This document shows, one piece after another, positions 1 through 5,684 of a stretch of 15,141 nt of DNA (its first letter is position 1; every line of letters starts with the position of its first letter). A program made the translations under genes and the position numbers. This DNA is from Cellvibrionales bacterium UBA4495 (GTDB lineage Bacteria; Pseudomonadota; Gammaproteobacteria; Pseudomonadales; Porticoccaceae), in the NCBI GenBank assembly GCA_002388905.1, contig DGNJ01000123.1, positions 34,412 through 49,552 on the forward strand. The letters run 5' to 3'. Below the pieces are notes generated by a model, which did no database searches, was not told the origin of the DNA, and saw nothing but the letters and a program-made list of their open reading frames with translations.

Positions 1-194
1 GGGACGATATTCGCAAAGTCGTCGTTCACGGCGGTTTTATCCCGGAGCAGCTTCCCGAAATCAGCCGGCTGCTGGAAGCCGGAACGGTTCGACCGGTCAT
101 CAGCCATATTATGCCGTTGAACGAGTTCGCAAAGGCCCTGGCCCTGAGCAAGACCGGTCATGTCCGGGGCAAAATCGTGCTGCAAATCCGTTAG
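1..194 (+). CDS. Medium-chain (zinc-type) dehydrogenase / quinone oxidoreductase, C-terminal fragment
   Basis: Only the last 63 codons are inside the window; the reading frame begins at base 3 and stops with TAG at 192-194. The fragment reads through 'FIPEQLPEISRLLEAG', 'VISHIMPLNEFAKALAL' and ends 'GHVRGKIVLQIR'. This is the usual end of MDR-superfamily proteins: a helix carrying an L-x-x-G segment, a 'hxxxxhxxAhxxh' helix, then H-x-x-G-K-I-V-L as the last strand. Such enzymes use NAD(P)H to reduce quinones or enones, or oxidise alcohols. The zinc ligands and Rossmann fold lie upstream and cannot be seen, so the exact subtype is open. It converges on the - strand SDR with about 40 bases between stops. 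Confidence 0.8.
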   Translation, partial: DDIRKVVVHGGFIPEQLPEISRLLEAGTVRPVISHIMPLNEFAKALALSKTGHVRGKIVLQIR

Positions 195-234
195 ACCATC
201 GCCCGACACCAATACCCGGAATGGCGGCCGGTTT

Positions 235-1047
235 TTACAGGCCGTACTCGGTGAAATCGGGGTACTGGACTTTGCCGCTGGCGCCGCCGTCCACCGGCAG
301 TGAAGCGCCGGTGATGTAGCGGCTCCGGTCGCTGGCAAGATACAGGGCGGCATCGGCGATGTCCCGGTAATGCCCCAGTTGTCCCGTCATGGTGGTTTTG
401 CGCATTTCGGTATCAAGCCCGGCGACATCGAGACCCTCCGGCAGTGTCGAGTCGTCGCTGGCCTCCGGTCGTACCGTGCCCACCAGCAGGGAATTGCTGC
501 GGATGTTGTCGCCGGCGTAATCATTGGCAATCTGCCGGCTCAGGGCTTCCATGGCGGCCTTGGACATGGCGTAGGCGCCTACCCGGGGGATCGCCCGAAC
601 CGCGGCCAGGGAGGAAATATTGACGATGCTGCCGCCGCCTGCCGCGATCATATGAGGCAGCACGTACTTGCAACACCAGAACAAGCCGTGCACACCGACA
701 TCAATGTTGCTCCCGAAGGCCGCGCCGGAGAGTTCGTGAAAACGCCCCACGGCCATGGCCACGCCGTTGGGCCCGGCGTTATTGACCAGGATATCGATTT
801 TCCCGTATTCGTCGACGGCGGCATCCGCCAGCGATTTGACCTGATTCTCGTCGCCGATATCGACCGGGATAAACACGGCTTGATCTCCCTGCCCGATAAG
901 GGCGGATGCCACTGGCCGACCCCGTTCCCGGGAACGGCCGCAGACCACCACCGAGGCGCCCTCCGCGGCAAAGCGCTCGGCGATGGCCCGGCCAATCCCC
1001 GATGTCGAACCGGTAACGAGCGCGACTTTCCCCTGCAGGGCGGCCAT
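235..1047 (-). CDS. Short-chain dehydrogenase/reductase (SDR), NADP(H)-type
   Basis: A classical SDR of 270 residues, the usual length. The Gly-rich dinucleotide motif TGSTSGIG is at residues 12-19 and NNAG at about 89-92. The catalytic Ser is about 146 (NISS), with Tyr159 and Lys163 in YAMSK, and the C-terminal end has the expected 'ITGASLPVDGG'. The strand-2 end reads VVVCGRS, putting Arg38 where NADP-preferring SDRs carry a basic residue. I chose the ATG at 1047: it puts the Rossmann motif at the normal distance, and the longer frame (to 1158) adds 37 residues that overlap the preceding gene. It starts 7 bases after the LEH-like gene stops, so the two are probably translationally coupled. 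Role (inferred): keto/hydroxyl interconversion on the product of its upstream partner. It is the last gene of the - strand operon. Confidence 0.93.
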   Translation of the reverse strand: MAALQGKVALVTGSTSGIGRAIAERFAAEGASVVVCGRSRERGRPVASALIGQGDQAVFIPVDIGDENQVKSLADAAVDEYGKIDILVNNAGPNGVAMAVGRFHELSGAAFGSNIDVGVHGLFWCCKYVLPHMIAAGGGSIVNISSLAAVRAIPRVGAYAMSKAAMEALSRQIANDYAGDNIRSNSLLVGTVRPEASDDSTLPEGLDVAGLDTEMRKTTMTGQLGHYRDIADAALYLASDRSRYITGASLPVDGGASGKVQYPDFTEYGL

Positions 1048-1054
1048 CGCGTTC

Positions 1055-1480
1055 TCAGCCCTGGAGCAGTTTTTCCAGGTCGTCGTAACTGATGCCCAGC
1101 TGACGGGCTGTGTCGGTGGGGTCCAGGTATTCCCGCCAGGCCCTGATAAGGCCGTCATCGTTCACTTCGAACACCGAGCAGAAGCACAGGGAAAGTGGCT
1201 TGCCCAGGGTCATAAAGGAGTCGACGCGTTCCACGTAAACTCGGTCCCCCTCGCAGGCCATGCCCTTGATGTCGCAGCTTGGGTTGCTGCTGTCCCTGGC
1301 CTGGCGTTCCAGTTCCTCTTGAAGGGCCTGGCGGCCCTTGATCGGCGGCGTGGTGGGATAGACCACGTAGCACTCGCAGTCCTCGGAAAAGAGAGAAGCG
1401 GCCTCGCTGAAATCCGGCCAGCTGCCCCCGTCGAACAGGTGCAGAAAATTTTCGACAGCGGCTTTTTTATCAATACCCAT
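1055..1480 (-). CDS. Limonene-1,2-epoxide hydrolase-like protein (SnoaL/NTF2 fold)
   Basis: 141 residues, close to the roughly 149 of Rhodococcus limonene-1,2-epoxide hydrolase (LEH). LEH uses an Arg-Asp pair in R-x-D plus a second Asp in W-R-D-Y-F-D to activate water on an epoxide. Here 'VERVDSF' gives Arg85 and Asp87, and 'AWREYLD' gives Asp120, in the right order and context. The C-terminal 'LGISYDDLEKLL' also resembles the LEH tail. The LEH Tyr/Asn that help hold the water do not obviously align: the stretch before 'PPIKGR' is 'YVVYPTT'. The start at 1480 has GAGG about 7 bases upstream. It lies third in an operon between a SnoaL-like gene and an SDR. Hydrolysis of an epoxide to a diol, oxidised by the SDR, is a reasonable inference. 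Alternative: a non-hydrolytic SnoaL-type isomerase or lyase. Confidence 0.75.
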   Translation of the reverse strand: MGIDKKAAVENFLHLFDGGSWPDFSEAASLFSEDCECYVVYPTTPPIKGRQALQEELERQARDSSNPSCDIKGMACEGDRVYVERVDSFMTLGKPLSLCFCSVFEVNDDGLIRAWREYLDPTDTARQLGISYDDLEKLLQG

Positions 1481-1534
1481 TTTGTTACCTCGCCTTGGTG
1501 GGTTGAAGTTGGGGCCCGCGGGTTGCGCGGCCAG

Positions 1535-1948
1535 TCAGAAACTCTCCAGATATTCGCCGAAGACGTCGTACGCCGTGTAACTGCAGCTGTATTCGCGCAC
1601 CTCGGCGATCTTTCCGTCCCTGATTCGGAACAGGAAATGGTAGGCATTGGCGTAGACCTTGCCGTTTTTCATTTCTCCGTAGGATTCCGCTTCCACCGCC
1701 ACCCGGTCGTCCTCCGCCGTCATGGTCCCGGGCGTCAGTACGATGGGTTTGTTCATATGCGAGGACATAATGCGGGGTGCCGCGGCAAAGCCCTCGATAT
1801 CCCACTCCATTCGCATGGAGGGCGGGTTCTGGTACATGGACTTGAAAACGAAGTCATCGGTGACCAGTGACCGGATTCTTTGTTCATCGCCGGCATTGAC
1901 GGCGTCGAAATAGCGTTTTACCAGTTCCTTGTTGCTATGTGCGGACAT
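1535..1948 (-). CDS. SnoaL-like / NTF2-fold protein
   Basis: 137 residues, the size of a single SnoaL-like alpha+beta barrel. The N-terminal helix 'NKELVKRYFDAVNAGD' (about 6-21) is typical of the fold, as is 'IRSLVTDDFVFKS' after it. The final strands 'YHFLFRIRDGKIAEVREY' (about 103-120) carry the D-G-K-I-x-x-V-R-E-Y signature. The family includes polyketide cyclases, steroid isomerase relatives, dehydratases and epoxide hydrolases, and the reaction cannot be told from fold alone. This member lacks the R-x-D triad of its LEH-like neighbour, so it is not simply a second copy. The ATG at 1948 is preceded by GGGAGAAAG at good spacing. It sits second in the - strand operon, 57 bases after the EthD gene and 54 bases before the LEH-like gene. 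Confidence 0.85.
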   Translation of the reverse strand: MSAHSNKELVKRYFDAVNAGDEQRIRSLVTDDFVFKSMYQNPPSMRMEWDIEGFAAAPRIMSSHMNKPIVLTPGTMTAEDDRVAVEAESYGEMKNGKVYANAYHFLFRIRDGKIAEVREYSCSYTAYDVFGEYLESF

Positions 1949-2005
1949 TTGCTTTCTCCCGGTGATTATTGAGTTATTGCCGGTCCGTCGAACAGAACGG
2001 CCACG

Positions 2006-2710
2006 TCAGGTTTGGTCGTAAAGAATCTCTTCCTCCGCCAGAAAATGGACCAGTTGATCGCGCAGGACAAATCGTTCCTCGTCTTCGGCCAGGGTGGCCA
2101 TGGCCTGCTTGTCGCCAAACAGGTCCATGGCGGTTTCCATCGACTTGAACCAGATTTCCGGGCCGCCGTCGTAGTCATGCCGTGTGTCCGGATTCCGGTA
2201 GTCGAGCAGGGTGTGGTTCTGAATATACCGTACGGTGCGCCCGCGATTGACAGTCTCCCCCAGTTCGGCGTGTGGCCCCTGGTAATACTGCAGCGCCTCC
2301 AGGCGCGAAAATTTCGGCTGGCGCTTGAAAAAAGCAAAAGCCTTTATGGGCAGGTGCGAGGTATCGCGGTTGTAGATCCAGACCTCCTCCACCAGCAAGT
2401 GGACGAATGCCGACATAATGTCGCTGTGTTCGGCCCTCAGTTCCCGGTAGGCCGGGTCGGCCAGAACGGCTTCCGCCATCACGCGGCTGTCGAAATAATA
2501 ACAGGCGGCTCCCGCCCACTGGTCGGCCACGGTCGTCTCCTCGCCCCGGATCGCCATGGGGATAACCGGGTTATGGGCAGCACGGATAAGGTGTTCCCGT
2601 ACCAGGGGAAGAGCGTGAAAAGCCGGGAAAAAACTGTGGTTCCAGTAGTGCCGGAAATCGTCCACGGACACATTCCGTGGCAACTTTGTCAGCGCCATGA
2701 GTTTTACCAT
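2006..2710 (-). CDS. Tandem EthD-domain protein
   Basis: 234 residues, about twice a single EthD domain, and it reads as two dimeric alpha-beta-barrel repeats. Repeat 1 (about 3-112) contains 'VDDFRHYWNHSFFPAF' and 'HLIRAAHNPVI'. Repeat 2 (about 123-231) contains 'RLEALQYYQGPHAELG' and 'RYIQNHTLLDY', with the same 'F/L-x-x-Y-W/Y-x-x-x-H' core after a hydrophobic first strand. EthD is named from the ethyl-tert-butyl-ether locus of Rhodococcus; its relatives act as small accessory or cyclase/decarboxylase-like proteins in catabolic clusters, often without a known reaction. The ATG at 2710 has a GGGGGA stretch just upstream; a second in-frame ATG is at 2698. It is the first gene of the - strand operon and diverges from the SDR at 2926. 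A role in converting the cluster's substrate is inference. Confidence 0.78.
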   Translation of the reverse strand: MVKLMALTKLPRNVSVDDFRHYWNHSFFPAFHALPLVREHLIRAAHNPVIPMAIRGEETTVADQWAGAACYYFDSRVMAEAVLADPAYRELRAEHSDIMSAFVHLLVEEVWIYNRDTSHLPIKAFAFFKRQPKFSRLEALQYYQGPHAELGETVNRGRTVRYIQNHTLLDYRNPDTRHDYDGGPEIWFKSMETAMDLFGDKQAMATLAEDEERFVLRDQLVHFLAEEEILYDQT

Positions 2711-2784
2711 GGTCGGTTCCCCCGCAAGCCCGGCTCGTACCGGATGTCGGCGCCGGCAGCGTCGGGCAACAAAAAGTAAGACAT

Positions 2785-2812
2785 TTGAATTATTTCATGG
2801 CCGCGCTATAGT
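2785..2812 (+). promoter_or_regulatory. Candidate sigma-70-type promoter for the SDR at 2926
   Basis: TTGAAT (2785-2790) and TATAGT (2807-2812) are separated by 16 bases. The boxes match the consensus at 4 of 6 and 5 of 6 positions. Transcription would start near 2819, leaving a leader of about 105 bases. This lies in the 215-base gap between divergent gene sets. I could not find an equally good promoter for the - strand operon in the same gap, although one must lie here or overlap this site. Confidence 0.4.
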
Positions 2813-2925
2813 CCGCAATGGCTTTAACGCTATTCCATGCAGGCCAGTGACGACCATAAACACCAACAGGGAACGAGTTTGCCAATCGCTGGGCTGACGG
2901 CAGATCGAGAGAGAGGTACACGAGT

Positions 2926-3759
2926 ATGAAAAGACTGGAAGACCGCGTGGCCGTCGTGTCCGGGGCCGGCGACATAGATGCCATCGGCGGTGCCACGGCG
3001 CTGCGGCTGGCCCGGGAGGGAGCGACAGTGGTGGTGGCGGATATCGACGAGGCCGGCGCCCGGGCCGTGGCGGAATGGATAGCGGGGCAGGGCGGGGAAG
3101 CCATCGCGGAGCGGGTGGACCTGGCCGATGAAAAGAGCATCCAGAATCTATTTGCACGGGTAGCCGATCGCTGCGGGCGGCTCGATATTCTCCACAACAA
3201 TGCCGCGGATACGCGCATGGAGCAGATCGTCCGCGATATGGCCATCGACCAGATGGATGCCGAGGTCTGGGACCGGGCTTTCCATGTGAACGTGCGCGGC
3301 ACCATGCTCATGATCAAGCACGCCATTCCGCAACTGCTGGCCACCGGCAAGGGCGCTATTATCAACACCAGTTCCGGGGCCTCCCTGCGCGGGGATTTTT
3401 ATGCCCCCGCCTACGCCTCTTCCAAGGCGGCCATTAACTGCCTGACACAGTATGTCGCCACCCAGTACGGGAAAAAGGGTATTCGCTGCAATGCCGTATC
3501 GCCGGGGCTGATTCTTACCGGGACGGCCAGGGCCAACAATACCGACGAACAACTCCAGCGCATCGAGTCTCACTCCCTTACGTCCTCCCTGGGAACTCCC
3601 GATGATATCGCTGCCGCGGTGGCCTACTTGGCGTCGGACGACGCCCGCCTGGTGACCGGGCAGGTGCTGGTGGTGGATGGCGGCTATATCTCCCATATGC
3701 CCCATGTGGCCGAGAACACGGAAAATTTCAACGCCAGTCCCGGAGGGCGAACGGTCTGA
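2926..3759 (+). CDS. SDR family oxidoreductase, NAD(H)-type, with extended Gly loop
   Basis: 277 residues. It has the SDR fold, with NNAA at 91-94, the catalytic Ser at 149/150 (NTSS), Tyr163 and Lys167 in YASSK, the P-G motif at 193-194 and the terminal 'VTGQVLVVDGG'. 'VVVADID' puts Asp39 after strand 2, pointing to NAD(H). The dinucleotide loop is unusual: instead of T-G-x-x-x-G-I-G it reads SGAGDIDAIGG (12-22), two residues longer and without the central Gly. The protein runs about 24 residues past the VDGG motif, longer than the SDR downstream. The ATG at 2926 has GAGAGAGG upstream. It is followed after 48 bases by another SDR on the same strand. Likely role: oxidation of a secondary alcohol in the cluster's pathway; the substrate is unknown. 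Confidence 0.9.
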   Translation: MKRLEDRVAVVSGAGDIDAIGGATALRLAREGATVVVADIDEAGARAVAEWIAGQGGEAIAERVDLADEKSIQNLFARVADRCGRLDILHNNAADTRMEQIVRDMAIDQMDAEVWDRAFHVNVRGTMLMIKHAIPQLLATGKGAIINTSSGASLRGDFYAPAYASSKAAINCLTQYVATQYGKKGIRCNAVSPGLILTGTARANNTDEQLQRIESHSLTSSLGTPDDIAAAVAYLASDDARLVTGQVLVVDGGYISHMPHVAENTENFNASPGGRTV

Positions 3760-3807
3760 ACAATCGGTATTAATCTGAAATAACGGATAATTACAGGAGC
3801 TCGAAGA

Positions 3808-4566
3808 ATGAAATCTCTCGAGAATAAGGTGGTTCTGATCACGGGAACCGGGAGCGGTCAGGGCCGGGAAGCGGCCCTGCGCTTTACCGGAGCGGGAGCC
3901 CTTGTGGTGGGCTGCGACATCAACGAAAAGGGTAATCGGGAAACCCGGGAAATGGTCGAGCGTGCCGGTGGCTCCCTGGTTACCATGGAGCCGGTGAACC
4001 TGTCCGATCCACGGCAGGCGGAAAAATGGATCGACGAGGCCGCGGCCGTTCATGGCCGTATCGACGTGCTCTACAATAACGCCGCTGCCCCCCACTTCGC
4101 CGAATTCGACGAATTCCCCCTGGATGGCTGGCAATTCACCATGGACAACGAGTTGAACCTGGTGTTTTACGCCACCCGCTTTGCCTGGAAATACCTGAAA
4201 CAAAATGGCGGCGTCATTATCAACACTGCCTCAACGGCGGGCATCACCGGTTCCGGCTACGGCGGGGCCGCCCATGCCGCCGCCAAGGCGGGCGTTATCG
4301 GTTTTACCAAGCACATGGCCCTGGAAGGCGCCCGCCACGGCATCCGGGTGGTGGCCATCAGTCCCGGGGTGATCGAGACACCGGGCTTCGTCGACTGGGC
4401 CAAGGCAAATCCGGCGGAGGCGGAGCCCCTGCTCGCCCGCAACCTGATCCCGCGCTTCGGCAAGCCCCGGGATATTGCCGGTGTTGCCCTGTTCCTCGCC
4501 AGTGCGGATGCCGATTACATCACCGGGGCTAATATCGTTGTCGATGGGGGGCGGGTTTCCTGGTAA
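3808..4566 (+). CDS. SDR family protein with catalytic Tyr replaced by His
   Basis: 252 residues with clear SDR architecture: TGTGSGQG at 13-20, Asp37 after strand 2 ('VVGCDIN', NAD-type), NNAA at 90-93, Ser142 in 'NTAS', the P-G motif at 186-187 and 'ITGANIVVDGG' near the end. At the Y-x-x-x-K site the sequence reads 'GAAHAAAKAG', giving His156 and Lys160. The acid/base Tyr of classical SDRs is therefore His, while the Lys and Ser remain. A Tyr lies five residues earlier (Tyr151) but is out of register. It may work by a modified mechanism, use another acid, or act as a hydratase/lyase-like relative; I have an impression that an H-x-x-x-K subgroup recurs in other genomes. The start at 3808 has AGGAG 8 bases upstream. 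It is probably cotranscribed with the SDR 48 bases before it. Confidence 0.9.
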   Translation: MKSLENKVVLITGTGSGQGREAALRFTGAGALVVGCDINEKGNRETREMVERAGGSLVTMEPVNLSDPRQAEKWIDEAAAVHGRIDVLYNNAAAPHFAEFDEFPLDGWQFTMDNELNLVFYATRFAWKYLKQNGGVIINTASTAGITGSGYGGAAHAAAKAGVIGFTKHMALEGARHGIRVVAISPGVIETPGFVDWAKANPAEAEPLLARNLIPRFGKPRDIAGVALFLASADADYITGANIVVDGGRVSW

Positions 4567-4645
4567 AGGAGCGGGTGTTGCCCATGGCGACAGGTACTCG
4601 ATCCGGCGCATATGCGATTTAATATTGTGTGCAGCGCCTTATGGC

Positions 4646-4673
4646 TTGCATAATTTGCTAAATCGTTCATAAT
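4646..4673 (+). promoter_or_regulatory. Candidate promoter for the AhpD-like gene
   Basis: A possible -10 box CATAAT (4668-4673, 5 of 6) stands 16 bases after a weak -35 TTGCAT (4646-4651, 3 of 6), in an AT-rich patch unlike the GC-rich surroundings. The start point would fall near 4680, right before the palindrome at 4686-4703. The -35 is poor, so an activator could be needed, or the true promoter may differ. Confidence 0.3.
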
Positions 4674-4685
4674 TCTGACAATAGA

Positions 4686-4703
4686 AATTGCTTGTAAGCA
4701 ATT
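4686..4703. promoter_or_regulatory. Perfect 18-bp inverted repeat, operator-like
   Basis: AATTGCTT-GT-AAGCAATT: two 8-base arms with a 2-base centre and no mismatch. It lies just downstream of a candidate -10 box and about 150 bases before the AhpD-like gene. No T-run follows, so it is not an intrinsic terminator. The size and symmetry fit a dimeric regulator site such as those of TetR or MarR proteins, and both families are encoded in this window. Which protein binds is unknown. Confidence 0.45.
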
Positions 4704-4764
4704 GCCCGTGTGTCTATCCGAAGCGAGAGCAAGCGAGGGGGCGTACGAGCGCCAGAGGGGGGTA

Positions 4765-4813
4765 GGAAACCTTTCACTACGAGGGGTTTCCGGAAAAGAC
4801 GGCCAAGGCCGTC
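4765..4813. repeat. Two small inverted repeats in the leader of the AhpD-like gene
   Basis: GGAAACC (4765-4771) pairs with GGTTTCC (4785-4791) around a 13-base loop. GACGGCC (4798-4804) pairs with GGCCGTC (4807-4813) around AA. Both fall between the candidate promoter and the start codon at 4853. The second hairpin has A-rich flanks on both sides, so on the - strand it would be followed by TTTT; however, no - strand gene ends nearby. They may be leader RNA structures or protein sites; no function can be assigned. Confidence 0.3.
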
Positions 4814-4852
4814 AAAATAAAGCCATGACACCAGATTAAGCCGGAGGCCGCC

Positions 4853-5401
4853 ATGCCGTACCGAGTCGATATTCCCGGCGATGATGCACCGCTTGACTAT
4901 ATTCTCAATCGCCTGGGAACGGACAGCCTGCTCGCGGTTCGCCAGCAGATGTTCAAGGCGGTCTATACCAACCAGGACACCACCCTGACCCCCCGGGAAC
5001 GGGAGGGCATGCGCATTTTGATGACAGCGATGATGGGCTGCCCGGTTTGCAACAGCATGCGTATGTGGCGCGACTATCCGGGGTTTTGCGATGAGGAAAT
5101 TCCCGAAGCATTTTACCAGAACGCCCTTGACCGCAATTTCGACTGGGAGGGCTTCAGCGAGCGGGAAAGGCTGGCAATCCGTTTCTCCGACCGGTTCGCT
5201 CACGACATCGAAAACCTTAATGGCGACGATGCCTTCTGGAATGAGCTCCATGGTCACTTTTCGGAGCGGGAGATCGGCGATCTTTGCTTTTTCAACGGCT
5301 GCTGGCTCGGCGCCGGCCATACCCTCAAAGCCCTGGGAATCGGCAGTGTCTGCGAGGTGCCCTCCGAAGAACTTTACGAGCGGCTGCGTAATCCCGCCTG
5401 A
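4853..5401 (+). CDS. Carboxymuconolactone decarboxylase / AhpD-like protein
   Basis: 182 residues, all-helical in appearance. The motif 'MMGCPVCNSMR' gives Cys63 and Cys66 as C-x-x-C, the redox pair of AhpD-type alkylhydroperoxidases in the carboxymuconolactone-decarboxylase superfamily. Glu51 lies 12 residues before Cys63, as in the AhpD proton relay. Where AhpD has His four residues after the second Cys, this protein has Arg70. A second half 'FSERERLAIRFSDRFAHD' (about 101-118) is the usual companion helix. Likely role (inferred): thiol-peroxidase or disulfide chemistry that protects against peroxides made in catabolism, or an unrelated reaction on a pathway intermediate. The ATG at 4853 is preceded by GGAGG at 5 bases. 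It stands alone, with a long leader containing a palindrome, and upstream of a receptor gene. Confidence 0.8.
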   Translation: MPYRVDIPGDDAPLDYILNRLGTDSLLAVRQQMFKAVYTNQDTTLTPREREGMRILMTAMMGCPVCNSMRMWRDYPGFCDEEIPEAFYQNALDRNFDWEGFSERERLAIRFSDRFAHDIENLNGDDAFWNELHGHFSEREIGDLCFFNGCWLGAGHTLKALGIGSVCEVPSEELYERLRNPA

Positions 5402-5684
5402 GAGGGATATGGATGCGGGTGCTTTAATGGGCCCGCTCTGCCGGCACATGGGCAGCAAGAGTAAGAGAACTTTTAAGCAAGAGAGCTTTTAACAGTATCT
5501 TAACAGACAAGCACCAACAGCTTTAATCGGGAAAAGAGAAAATGGTTGTATCTCTTCAGCAGGGACATCGCTCCACAATTGCGTTATCCGCAAGTCCGGG
5601 TCCGGGGTTTCTTCCCCACAAAGACCAACGTTAAAAAACCACACTGTAGACAACAAGCCCAGCCATTGGGAGGGAGTTAATTCT
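5402..5684. other. 283-base intergenic leader of the first TonB receptor
   Basis: No gene is seen here. A short inverted repeat TTGCG-TTATC-CGCAA is at 5579-5593, and a weak GGGG/CCCC pair at 5604-5617. A good Shine-Dalgarno (GGGAGGGAG) sits at about 5669-5677, before the ATG at 5685. No terminator with a T-run follows the AhpD-like gene, so readthrough into the receptor is possible. I found no convincing -35/-10 pair. Confidence 0.4.

Noticed and set aside
216..236. Possible terminator between the MDR fragment and the convergent SDR
   Set aside because: The CCGG/CCGG stem is only four pairs with an 8-base loop before TTTTT. Too weak to call, and the T-run overlaps the SDR stop codon.
3148..4203. 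Open frame of 351 codons on the - strand across two SDR genes
   Set aside because: Antisense to two SDRs with intact motifs; no domain and no Shine-Dalgarno context.
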